Shown: positions 13,699 to 26,700 of the stretch, in pieces | Layout: each line of letters begins with the position of its first letter | How positions within the stretch are numbered: position 1 is the first letter of the stretch | From: Petrolisthes cinctipes | Taxonomy: Eukaryota > Arthropoda > Malacostraca > Decapoda > Porcellanidae | NCBI GenBank assembly: GCA_033782935.1 | Contig: JAWQEG010000004.1 | Span: 2,108,001-2,172,000, forward strand | Length of the DNA: 64,000 nucleotides | Direction: 5' to 3' | The notes under the pieces: generated by a model | What the model was told of the DNA's origin: nothing | Databases searched by the model: none | What the model saw: the letters and a program-made list of their open reading frames with translations, nothing else | Made by a program: the position numbers and the translations under genes

Positions 13699-15175
13699 GT
13701 GGATGCATCTTCTGTACCCGTTTATATCTCAAATTCTGGCTCCAAACACACGAAAATTCGATATTTTTGGGTCCTAGAAGCGATCTGTACATGCCTACTC
13801 CTAGTTAGAATGTTTTCAAGATACAGACCCAAAACAGGCTTAAAATCAATATTTTAGGTGCCCAAAAGTCGATATGTGCATGCATCTTCAGTACCTGTTT
13901 ATATCTCAAATTCAGGTTCAAAACACCCGAAAATTCGATATTTTTGGGTCCCAGAAGCGATTTGTACATGCCTACTCAGCGGTAGAATATTTTCAAAATT
14001 TAGGCCCAAACATGCTAAAAATCTATATTTTAGGTGCCCAAAGTCGATATCTCAAATTCAGGCCCAAAACACCCGAAAATACGATATTTTGGGGTCCCAT
14101 AAGCGATCTGTACATGCCTATTCCGTGTTAGAGTATTTTTAATATACAGACCCAAAACAGGCTCAAAATCGATATTTTAGGTGCCCAAAAGTCGATATGT
14201 GCATGCATCTTCAGTACCTGTTTATATCTCAAATTCAGGCTCAAAACACCCGAAAATTCGATATTTTTGGGTTCCAGAAGCGATCTGTACATGCCTACTC
14301 AGTCCTAGAATATTTTCAAAATTAGGCCCAAAACATGCTAAAAATCGATATCTTAGGTGCCCAAAGTCGATATTTCAAATTCAGGCCCAAAACACCCGAA
14401 AATTCGATATTTTGGGGTCCCAGAAGCGATATGTACATGTCTACTCCGTGTTAGAGTATTTTCAATATACAGACCCAAAACATACTGAAAATCGATCTTT
14501 TAGGTGCCCTAAAGTCGATATGTGGATGCATCTTCTGTACCCGTTTATATCTCAAATTCAGGCTCCAAACATCCGAAAATTCGATATTTTGGCAAGAAGC
14601 AATCTGTACTTGCCTACTCAGTGCTAGAATGTTTTCAAAATATAGGCTCAAAACATGGTAAAAAACGATATTTTAAGTGTCCAAAGTCGATATGTGCAAA
14701 CATCTTCTGTATCCGTTTATATCTCAAATTCAGGCTCAAAACACCCGAAAATTCGATATTTGGGGTCCCAGAAGCGATCTGTACATGCCTACTCAGTGCT
14801 AGAAATTTTTCAAAACATAAGCCCAAAACATGCTAAAAATCGATATTTTAGGTGCCCAAAGTCGATATCTCAAATTTAGGCCCAAAACACCGGAAAATTC
14901 GATATTTTGGGGCCCCAGAAGCGATCTGTACATGCCTACTCCGTGTTAGAGTATTTTCAATATACAGACCCAAAACATACTAAAAATCGATCTTTTAGGT
15001 GCCCAAAAGTCGAGATGTGGATGCATCTTCTGCACCCGTTTATATCCCAATTTCTAGTGCAGAACACCCGAAAATTTGATATTTTTTGGTCCCAGAAGCG
15101 ATCTGTACATGCCTACTCCGGGTTAGAGTATTTTCAAAATACAGGCCCAAAACATGCTGAAAATCGATATTTTAG

Positions 15176-16147
15176 GTGACCAAAGACAATATGTGTATGC
15201 ATCTTCTGCACCCGTTTATATCCCAAATTCAACCTCAAAATACCCGAAAATTCTATATTTTTAGGTCCCAGAAGCGATCTGTACATGCCTACTCAGTGCT
15301 AGAATGTTTTCAAAATATAGGCTCAAAACATGCTAAAAATCGATATTTTATGTATCCAAAGTCGATATGTGCATGCATCTTCTGTACCCGTTTATATCTC
15401 AAATTCAGGCTCAAAACACCCGAAAATTCGGTATTTTTGGATCCTAGAAGCGATCTGTACATGCATACTCCTATTTAGAATGTTTTCAAGATACAGACCC
15501 AAAACATGCTCAAAATCGATATTTTAGGTGCCAACAAGTCGATATGTGCATTCATCTTCAGTACCTGTTTATGTCTTATTTCAGGCTCAAAACACCTGAA
15601 AATTCGATATTTTTTGGGCCCAGAAGCGATCTGTACATGCCTAGTCCGTGTTAGAGTATTTTCAAAATACAGTCCCAAAACATGCTGGAAATCGATATTT
15701 TAGGTGCCCCAAGTCAATACGTGCATGCATTTTCTGTACCCGCTTATATCTCAAATTCAGGCTCAAAACACCCGAAAATTCGATATTTTGGGGTCCCAGA
15801 AGCGATCTGTACATGCCAACTCAGTGCTAGAATATTTTCAAAATATAGGCCCAAAACATGCTAAAAATCGATATTTTAGGTGCCCAAGGTCGATATCTCA
15901 AATTCAGGCCCAAAACACACAAAAATTAAATATTTTGGGGTCCCATAAGCGATCTGTACTTGCCTACTCCTTTTTAGAGTATTTTCAAATTACAGGCCCA
16001 AAACATACAGAAAATCGATATGTGAATGCATCTTCTGTACCCGTTTATATCTCAAATTCAGGTTCCAAAAACCCAAAATTCCGATATTTTGGGGTCCCAG
16101 AAGCGATCTGTACATGCCTACTCAGATACAGGCCCAAAACATGCTAA
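15176..16147 (+). repeat. Segment X, copy 2
   Basis: This lies 6353 bp after copy 1 with the same length and the same private variants. It is the copy lying at the end of the first ~5.3-kb super-repeat. Confidence 0.78.
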
Positions 16148-19000
16148 AAAATCTATATTTTAGATGCCCAAAGTCAATATGTGGATGCATCTTCTGCACC
16201 CGTTTTTATCCCAAATTTAACCTCAAAACACCCGAAAATTCGATATTTTTTGGTCCCAGAAGCGATCTGTACATGCCTACTCCATGTTAGAGTATTTTCA
16301 ATATACAGACCCAAAACATACTGAAAATCGATCTTTTAGGTGCCCAAAAGTCGATATGTGGATGCATCTTCTGTACCCGTTTATATCTCAAATTCAGGCT
16401 CCAAACACCCAAAAATTCGATATTTTGGGGTCTCAGAAGCAATCTGTACTTGCCTACTCAGTGCTAGAATGTTTTCAAAATATAGGTTTAAAACATGCTA
16501 AAAATCGATATTTTATGTGTCCAAAGTCGATATGTGCATGCATTTTTTGTACCCGTTTATATCTCAAATTCAGGCTCAAAACACCAGAAAATTTGATATT
16601 TTGGGATCCCAGAAGCGATCTGTACTTGCCTACTCCGTGTTAGAGTATTTTCAAAATATAGGCTCAAAACATGCTAAAAATCGATATTTTAAGTGTCCAA
16701 AGTCGATATGTGCATGCATCTTCTGTACCCGTTTATATCTCAAATTCAGGCTCAAAACACCCGAAAATCCGATATTTTGGGGTCTCAGAAGCGATCTGTA
16801 CATGCCTACTCAGTGCTAGAATATTTTCAAAATATAGGCCCAAAACATGCTAAAAATCGATATTTTAGGTGCCCAAAGTCAATATCTCAAATTCAAGCCC
16901 AAAACACCCAAAAATTCGATATTTTGGGGTCCCAAAAGCGATCTGTACATGCCTATTCCGTGTTAGAGTATTTTCAAATTATAGGCCCAGAACATACAGA
17001 AAATCGATATGTGCATGCATCTTCTGTACCCGTTTATATCTCAAATTCAGGCTCCAAACACACGAAATTTCAATACTTTGGGGTCCAAGAAGCGATCTGT
17101 ACATGCCTACTCAAATACAGGCCCAAAACATGCAGAAAATCGATATTTTAGGTGCCCTAAGTCAATATTTGTATGCATCTTCTGCACCCGTTTATATCCC
17201 AAATTCAACCTCAAAACTCCCGAAAATTCGATATTTTTGGGTCCCAGAAGCGATCTGTACATGCCTACTCAGTGCAAGAATGTTATCAAAATATAGGCTC
17301 AAAACATTCTAAAAATCGATATTTTAAGTGTCCAAATTCGATATGCGCATTCATCTTCTGTACCCGTTTATATCTTAAATTCAGGCTCAAAACACCAGGA
17401 AATTCGATATTTTGGGGTCCCAGAAGCGATCTGTACATGCCTACTCAGATACAAGCCCAAAACATGCTGAAAATCGATATTTCAGTTGCCCAAAGTCAAT
17501 ATGTGTATGCATTTTCTGCATCCGTTTTTATCCCAAATTCAACCTCAAAACACCCAAAAATTCTATATTTTTGGATCCCAGAAGCGATCTGTACATGCCT
17601 ACTCAGTGCTAGAATGTTTTCAAAATATAGGCTGAAAAAATGCTAAAAATAGATATTTTAAGTGTCCAAAGTCGATATGTGCATGCATCTTCTGTACCCG
17701 TTTATATCTCAAATTCAGTCTCAAACCACCAGAAAATTCGATATTTTTGGGTACTAGAAGCGATCTGTACATGCCTACTCAGTGCTAGAATATTTTCAAA
17801 ATATAGGCCTAAAATATGCTAAAAATCGATTTTTCAGGTGCCCAAAGTCGATATCTCAAATTCAGGACCAAAACACCCGAAAATACGATATATTTGGGTC
17901 CCATAAGCGATCTGTACATGCCTATTCCGTGTTAGAGTATTTTCAATATACAGGCCCAAAACATACTGAAAATCGATCTTTTAGGTGCCGAAAAGTCGAT
18001 ATGTGGATGAATCTTCTGTACCCGTTTATATCTCAAATTCAGGCTCCAAACACCCGAAAATTCGGTATTTTTGGGTCCAAGAAGCGATCTGTACATGCCT
18101 ACTCCTAGATAGAATGTTTTCAAGATACAGACCCAAAACATGCTGGAAATCGATATTTTAGGTGCCCAAAGTCGATATCTCAAATTCAGGCCCAAACACC
18201 CGAAAATACGATATTTTGGGGTCCCAGAAGTGATATGTACATGCCTACTCCGTGTCAGAGTATTTTCAATATGCAGGCCCAAAACATACTGAAAATCGAT
18301 CTTTTAGGTGCTCAAAAGTCGATATGTGGATGCATCTTCTGCACCCGTTTATATCCCAAATTCAACCTCAAAACACCCGAAAATTCGATATTTTGGAGTC
18401 CCATAAGCGATCTGTACATGCCTACTCAGTGCTAGAATGTTTTCAAAATATAGGCTTAAAACATGCTAAAAATCGATATTTTAAGTGTCCAAAGTCGATA
18501 TTTGCATGCATCTTCTGTACTCGTTTATATCTCAATTTCAGGCTCAGACCACCAGAAAATTCGATATTTTTGGGTCCTAGAAGCGATCTGTACAAGCCTA
18601 CTTCTAGTTAGAATGTTTTAAAGATACAGACCTAAAACATGCTCAAAATCGATATATAAGGTGCCCAAAAGTCGATATGTGCATGCATCTTCTGTACTCG
18701 TTTATATCTTAAATTCAGGCTTAAAACACCCGAAAATTCGTTATTTTGGGGTCCCAGAAGCGATCTGTACATGCCTACTCAGTGCTAAAATATTTTCAAA
18801 ATATAGGCCCAAAACATGCTAAAAATCGATATTTCAGGTGCCCAAAGTCGATATCTCAAATTCAGGCCTAAAACACTCGAAAACACGATATTTTGGGGTC
18901 CCATAAGCGATCTGTACATGCCTATTCCGTGTTAGAGTATTTTCAATATACAGGCCCGAAACATTTTGAAAATCGATCTTTTAGGTGCCCAAAAGTCGAT

Positions 19001-19010
19001 AAAAAATTAT
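19001..19010 (+). repeat. 8-bp insertion marker, copy 2
   Basis: The same A-run insertion lies 5312 bp after copy 1, in the matching monomer of the second super-repeat. Confidence 0.85.
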
Positions 19011-20092
19011 GTGGATGCATCTTCTGTACCCGTTTATATCTCAAATTCAGGCTCCAAACACCCGAAAATTCGATATTTTTGGGTCCTAGAAGCGATCTGT
19101 ACATGCCTACTCCTAGTTAGAATGTTTTCAAGATACAGACCCAAAACAGGCTTAAAATCAATATTTTAGGTGCCCAAAAGTCGATATGTGCATGCATCTT
19201 CAGTACCTGTTTATATCTCAAATTCAGGCTCAAAACACCCGAAAATTCGATATTTTTGGGTTCCAGAAGCGATCTGTACATGCCTACTCAGTGCTAGAAT
19301 ATTTTCAAAATTAGGCCCGAAACATGCTAAAAATCTATATCTTAGGTTCCCAAAGTCGATATTTCAAATTCAGGCCCAAAACACCCGAAAATTCGATATT
19401 TTGGGTTCCCAGAAGCGATATGTACATGTCTACTCCGTGTTAGAGTATTTTCAATATACAGACCCAAAACATACTGAAAATCGATCTTTTAGGTGCCCTA
19501 AAGTCGATATGTGGATGCATCTTCTGTACCCGTTTATATCTCAAATTCAGGCTCCAAACATCCGAAAATTCGATATTTTGGGGTACCAGAAGCAATCTGT
19601 ACTTGCCTACTCAGTGCTAGAATGTTTTCAAAATATAGGCTCAAAACATGGTAAAAAACGATATTTTAAGTGTCCAAAGTCGATATGTGCAAACATCTTC
19701 TGTATCCGTTTATATCTCAAATTCAGGCTCAAAACACCCGAAAATTCGATATTTGGGGTCCAAGAAGCGATCTGTACATGCCTACTCAGTGCTAGAATAT
19801 TTTCAAAACATAGGCCCAAAACATGCTAAAAATCGATATTTTAGGTGCCCAAAGTCGATATCTCAAATTCAGGCCCAAAACACCGGAAAATTCGATATTT
19901 TGGGGCCCCAGAAGCGATCTGTACATGCCTACTCCGTGTTAGAGTATTTTCAATATACAGACCCAAAACATACTAAAAATCGATCTTTTAGGTGCCCAAA
20001 AGTCGAGATGTGGATGCATCTTCTGCACCCGTTTATATCCCAATTTCTAGTGCAGAACACCCGAAAATTTGATATTTTTTGGTCCCTGAAGC

Positions 20093-20257
20093 GATCTGTA
20101 CATGCTTACTCCGGGTTAGAGTATTTTCAAAATACATGCTGAAAATCGATATTTTAGGTGACCAAAGTCAATATGTGTATGTATCATTTGCACCCGTTTA
20201 TATCCCAATTTCTACTTCAGAACACCCGAAAATTTGATATTTTTTGGTCCCAGAAGC
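20093..20257 (+). repeat. 165-bp deletion monomer, second copy
   Basis: This unit has the same 11-bp junction deletion as near 8758 and is followed by the diverged CCCAATTTCTACTTCAGAAC half. It sits beside a full-length sister unit; the corresponding place near 15.1 kb has only the full-length unit. The pair probably arose by unequal exchange. Confidence 0.78.
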
Positions 20258-20333
20258 GATCTGTACATGCCTACTCCGGGTTAGAGTATTTTCAAAATAC
20301 AGGCCCAAAACATGCTGAAAATCGATATTTTAG

Positions 20334-21305
20334 GTGACCAAAGACAATATGTGTATGCATCATCTGCACCCGTTTATATCCCAAATTCAACCTCAAAATA
20401 CCCGAAAATTCTATATTTTTAGGTCCCAGAAGCGATCTGTACATGCCTACTCAGTGCTAGAATGTTTTCAAAATATAGGCTCAAAACATGCTAAAAATCG
20501 ATATTTTATGTATCCAAAGTCGATATGTGCATGCATCTTCTGTACCCGTTTATATCTCAAATTCAGGCTCAAAACACCCGAAAATTCGGTATTTTTGGAT
20601 CCTAGAAGCGATCTGTACATGCATACTCCTATTTAGAATGTTTTCAAGATACAGACCCAAAACATGCTCAAAATCGATATTTTAGGTGCCAACAAGTCGA
20701 TATGTGCATTAATCTTCAGTACCTGTTTATGTCTTATTTCAGGCTCAAAACACCTGAAAATTCGATATTTTTTGGGCCCAGAAGCGATCTGTACATTCCT
20801 AGTCCGTGTTAGAGTATTTTCAAAATACAGGCCCAAAACATGCTGGAAATCGATATTTTAGGTGCCCCAAGTCAATACGTGCATGCATTTTCTGTACCCG
20901 CTTATATCTCAAATTCAGGCTCAAAACACCCTAAAATTCGATATTTTGGGGTCCCAGAAGCGATCTGTACATGCCAACTCAGTGCTAGAATATTTTCAAA
21001 ATATAGGCCCAAAACATGATAAAAATCGATATTTTAGGTGCCCAAGGTCGATATCTCAAATTCAGGCCCAAAACACACAAAAATTAAATATTTTGGGGTC
21101 CCAGAAGCGATCTGTACTTGCCTACTCCTTTTTAGAGTATTTTCAAATTACAGGCCCAAAACATACAGAAAATCGATATGTGAATGCATCTTCTGTACCC
21201 GTTTATATCTCAAATTCAGGCTCCAAAAACCCAAAATTTCGATATTTTGGGGTCCCAGAAGCGATCTGTACATGCCTACTCAGATACAGGCCCAAAACAT
21301 GCTAA
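20334..21305 (+). repeat. Segment X, copy 3
   Basis: This lies 5158 bp after copy 2. It shares the CCAAAGACAATATG variant with copies 2 and 4 but not with copy 1, so copies 2-4 are more closely related. Confidence 0.78.
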
Positions 21306-22566
21306 AAAATCTATATTTTAGATGCCCAAAGTCAATATGTGGATGCATCTTCTGCACCCGTTTTTATCCCAAATTTAACCTCAAAACACCCGAAAATTCG
21401 ATATTTTGGGGTCCCAGAAGCGATCTGTACATGCCTTCTCAGTGCTAGAATATTTTCAAAATATAGGCCAAAAACATGCTAAATTCGATATTTGAGGTGC
21501 CCAAAGTTGATATCTCAAATTCTGGCCCAAAACACCCGAAAATACGATATTTTGGGGTCCCATAAGCGATCTGTACATGCCTATTCCGTGTTAGAGTATT
21601 TTTAATATACAGACCCAAAACAGGTTTAAAATCGATATTTTAGGTGCCCAAAAGTCGATATGTGCATGCATCTTCAGTACCTGTTTATATCTCAAATTCA
21701 GGCTCAAAACACCCGAAAGTTCGATATTTTTGGGTTCCAGAAGCGATCTGTACATGCCTACTCAGTGCTAGAATATTTTCAAAATTAGGCCCAAAACATG
21801 CTAAAAATCGATATCTTAGGTGCCCAAAGTCGATATTTCAAATTCAGGCCCAAAACACCCGAAAATTCGATATTTTGGGGTCCCAGAAGCGATATGTACA
21901 TGTCTACTCCGTGTTAGAGTATTTTCAATATACAGACCCAAAACATACTGAAAATCGATCTTTTAGGTGCCCTAAAGTCGATATGTGGATGCATCTTCTG
22001 TACCCGTTTATATCTCAAATTCAGGCTCCAAACATCCGAAAATTCGATATTTTGGGGTACCAGAAGCAATCTGTACTTGCCTACTCAGTGCTAGAATGTT
22101 TTCAAAATATAGGCTCAAAACATGGTAAAAAACGATATTTTAAGTGTCCAAAGTCGATATGTGCAAACATCTTCTGTATCCGTTTATATCTCAAATTCAG
22201 GCTCGAAACATCCGAAAATTCGATATTTTTGGGTCCCAGAAGCGATCTGTACATGCCTACTCAGTGCTAGAATATTTTTAAAATTAGGCCCAAAACATGC
22301 TAAAAATCGATATTTTAGGTGCCCAAAGTCGATATCTCAAATTCAGGCCCAAAACACCGGAAAATTCGATATTTTGGGGCCCCAGAAGCGATCTGTACAT
22401 GCCTACTACGTGTTAGAGTATTTTCAATATACAGACCCAAAACATACTAAAAATCGATCTTTTAGGTGCCCAAAAGTCGAGATGTGGATGCATCTTCTGC
22501 ACCCGTTTATATCCCAATTTCTAGTGCAGAACACCCGAAAATTTGATATTTTTTGGTCCCAGAAGC

Positions 22567-22731
22567 GTTCTGTACATGCTTACTCCGGGTTAGAGTATTT
22601 TCAAAATACATGCTGAAAATCGATATTTTAGGTGACCAAAGTCAATATGTGTATGTATCATTTGCACCCGTTTATATCCCAATTTCTACTTCAGAAAACC
22701 CGAAAATTTGATATTTTTTGGTCCCAGAAGC
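22567..22731 (+). repeat. 165-bp deletion monomer, third copy
   Basis: Anchors at 22567 and 22732 give 165 bp. The deletion and neighbouring variants are the same as in the 20.1-kb copy, 2474 bp upstream, showing that both belong to the same duplicated block. Confidence 0.78.
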
Positions 22732-22807
22732 GATCTGTACATGCCTACTCCGGGTTAGAGTATTTTCAAAATACAGGCCCAAAACATGCTGAAAATCGAT
22801 ATTTTAG

Positions 22808-23779
22808 GTGACCAAAGACAATATGTGTATGCATCTTCTGCACCCGTTTATATCCCAAATTCAACCTCAAAATACCCGAAAATTCTATATTTTTAGGTCC
22901 CAGAAGCGATCTGTACATGCCTACTCAGTGCTAGAATGTTTTCAAAATATAGGCTCAAAACATGCTAAAAATCGATATTTTATGTATCCAAAGTCGATAT
23001 GTGCATGCATCTTCTGTACCCTTTTATATCTCAAATTCAGGCTCAAAACACCCGAAAATTCGGTATTTTTGGATCCTAGAAGCGATCTGTACATGCATAC
23101 TCCTATTTAGAATGTTTTCAAGATACAGACCCAAAACATGCTCAAAATCGATATTTTAGGTGCCAACAAGTCGATATGTGCATTCATCTTCAGTACCTGT
23201 TTATGTCTTATTTCAGGCTCAAAACACCTGAAAATTCGATATTTTTTGGGCCCAGAAGCGATCTGTACATGCCTAGTCCGTGTTAGAGTATTTTCAAAAT
23301 ACAGGCCTAAAACATGCTGGAAATCGATATTTTAGGTGCCCCAAGTCAATACGTGCATGCATTTTCTGTACCCGCTTATATCTCAAATTCAGGCTCAAAA
23401 CACCCGAAAATTCGATATTTTGGGGTCCCAGAAGCGATCTGTACATGCCAACTCAGTGCTAGAATATTTTCAAAATATAGGCCCAAAACATGCTAAAAAT
23501 CGATATTTTAGGTGCCCAAGGTCGATATCTCAAATTCAGGCCCAAAACACACAAAAATTAAATATTTTGGGTTCCCAGAAGCGATCTGTTCTTGCCTACT
23601 CCTTTTTAGAGTATTTTCAAATTACAGGCCCAAAACATACAGAAAATCGATATGTGAATGCATCTTCTGTACCCGTTTATATCTCAAATTCAGGCTCCAA
23701 AAACCCAAAATTTCGATATTTTGGGGTCCCAGAAGCGATCTGTACATGCCTACTCAGATACAGGCCCAAAACATGCTAA
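22808..23779 (+). repeat. Segment X, copy 4
   Basis: This lies only 2474 bp after copy 3, so a second, shorter duplication involved this part of the array. The same private markers are present. Confidence 0.78.
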
Positions 23780-26700
23780 AAAATCTATATTTTAGATGCC
23801 CAAAGTCAATATGTGGATGCATCTTCTGCACCCGTTTTTATCCCAAATTTAACCTCAAAACACCCGAAAATTCGATATTTTGGGGACCCAGAAGCGATCT
23901 GTACATGCCTTCTCAGTGCTAGAATATTTTCAAAATATAGGCCAAAAACATGCTAAAATCGATATTTGAGGTGCCCAAAGTTGATATCTCAAATTCTGGC
24001 CAAAAACACCCGAAAATTCGATATTTGGGGGTCCCAGAAGCGAACTGTACATGTCTACTCCGTGTTAGAGTATTTTCAAAATACAGGCCCAAAACTTACA
24101 GAAAATCGATATTTTAGGTGCCCAAAAGTCGATATGTGCATCCATCTTCTGTGCCCGTTTATATCTCAAATTTAGGCTCCAAACACCCGAAAATTCGATA
24201 TTTTGGGGTCCCAGAAACGATCTGTACATGCCTACTCATATACAGACCCAAAACATGCTAAAAATCGATATTTTAGGTGCCCAATGTTAATATGTGTATT
24301 CATCTTCTGCACCCGTTTATATCCCAAATTGAACCTCAAAACACCCGAAAATTCGATATTTTGTGGTCCCAGAAGCGATCTGTACATGCCTACTCCTAGT
24401 TAGAATGTTTTCAATATACAGACCCAAAACATGCTCAAAATCGATATTTTAGGTGCCCAAAAGTCGATATGTGAATATATCTTCTGTACCTGTTTATATC
24501 TCAAATTCAGGCTCAAAACACCCAAAAATTCGATATTTGGGAGTCCCAGAAGCGATCTGTACATGCCTACTCAGTGCTAGAATATTTTCAAAATATAGGC
24601 CCAAAACATGCTAAAAATCGATATTTTAGGTGCCCAAAGTCGATATCTCAAATTCAGGCCCAAAACACCCGAAAATTCGATATTTTGGGGTCCCAAAAGC
24701 GATCTGTACATGCCTACTCCGTGTTAGAGTATTTTCAATATACAGACCCAAAACATACTGAAAATCGATCTGTTAGGTGCCCTAAAGTCGATATGTGGAT
24801 GCATCTTCTGTACCCGTTTATATCTCAAATTCAGGCTCCAAACACCCGAAAATTCGATATTTTGGGATCCCAGAAGCAATCTGTACTTGCCTACTCAGTG
24901 CTAGAGTGTTTTCAAAATATAGGCTCAAAACATGCTAAAAATCGATATTTTATGTGTCTAAAGTCGATATGTGCATGCCTCTTATGTACCCGTTTATATC
25001 TCAAATTCAGGCTCAAAACACCCGAAAATTCGGTATATTTGGGTCCTAGAAGCGATCTGTAAATGCATACTCCTAGTTAGAATGTTTTCAAGATACAGAC
25101 CCAAAACATGCTAAAAATCGACATTTTAGGTGCCCAAAAGTCGATATGTGCATGCATCTTCAGTACCTGTTTATGTCTTAATTTCAGGCTCAAAACACCC
25201 GAAAATTCGATATTTTTTGGTCCCAGAAGCGATCTGTACATGCCTACTCCATGTTAGAGTATTTTCAATATACAGACCCAAAACATACTGAAAATCGATC
25301 TTTTAGGTGCCCAAAAGTCGATATGTGGATGCATCTTCTGTACCCGTTTATATCTCAAATTCAGGCTCCAAACACCCAAAAATTCGATATTTTGGGGTCC
25401 CAGAAGCAATCTGTACTTGCCTACTCAGTGCTAGAATGTTTTCAAAATATAGGTTTAAAACATGCTAAAAATCGATATTTTATGTGTCCAAAGTCGATAT
25501 GTGCATGCATCTTTTGTACCCGTTTATATCTCAAATTCGGGCTCAAAACACCCGAAAATTCGATATTTTGGGATCACAGAAGCGATCTGTACTTGCCTAC
25601 TCCGTGTTAGAGTATTTTCAAAATATAGGCTCAAAACATGCTAAAAATCGATATTTTAAGTGTCCAAAGTCGATATGTGCATGCATCTTCTGTACCCGTT
25701 TATATCTCAAATTCAGGCTCAAAACACACGAAAATCCGATATTTTGGGGTCCCAGAAGCGATCTGTACATGCCTACTCAGTGCTAGAATATTTTCAAAAT
25801 ATAGGCCCAAAACATGCTAAAAATCGATATTTCAGGTGCCCAAAGTCAATATCTCAAATTCAGGCCCAAAACACAAAAAAATTCGATATTTTGGGGTCCC
25901 ACAAGCGATCTGTACATGCCTATTCCGTGTTAGAGTATTTTCAAATTATAGGCCCAGAACATACAGAAAATCGATATGTGCATGCATCTTCTGTACCCGT
26001 TTATATCTTAAATTCAGGCTCAAAACACCAGGAAATTCGATATTTTGGGGTCCCAGAAGCGATCTGTACATGCCTACTCAGATACAGGCCCAAAACATGC
26101 TGAAAATCGATATTTCAGTTGCCCAAAGTCAATATGTGTATGCATTTTCTGCATCCGTTTTTATCCCAAATTCAACCTCAAAACACCCAAAAATTCTATA
26201 TTTTTGGATCCCAGAAGCGATCTGTACATGCCTACTCAGTGCTAGAATGTTTTCAAAATATAGGCTGAAAACATGCTAAAAATCGATATTTTAAGTGTCC
26301 AAAGTCGATATGTGCATGCATTTTCTGTACCCGTTTATATCTCAAATTCAGTCTCAAACCACCAGAAAATTCGATCTTTTTGGGTACTAGAAGCGATCTG
26401 TACATGCCTACTCAGTGCTAGAATATTTTCAAAATATAGGCCTAAAATATGCTAAAAATCGATTTTTCAGGTGCCCAAAGTCGATATCTCAAATTCAGGA
26501 CCAAAACACCCGAAAATACGATATATTTGGGTCCCATAAGCGATCTGTACATGCCTATTCCGTGTTAGAGTATTTTCAATATACAGGCCCTAAACATACT
26601 GAAAATCGATCTTTTAGGTGCCGAAAAGTCGATATGTGGATGAATCTTCTGTACCCGTTTATATTTCAAATTCAGGCTCCAAACACCCGAAAATTCGGTA

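Larger units (their letters stand above)
10890..21480. repeat. ~5.3-kb super-repeat in two tandem copies
   Basis: Copy 1 is about 10890-16230 and copy 2 about 16230-21480. The offset is 5342 bp from 10.9 to 12.8 kb, 5312 bp after a 30-bp length difference near 12.8/18.2 kb, about 4990 bp from 14.2 to 15.1 kb, where copy 2 lacks two monomers, and 5158 bp after an added monomer near 20.1 kb. Within matched stretches, open-frame translations differ at only a few residues. It is therefore a high-identity super-HOR of roughly 32 monomers with monomer gains and losses. Confidence 0.78.
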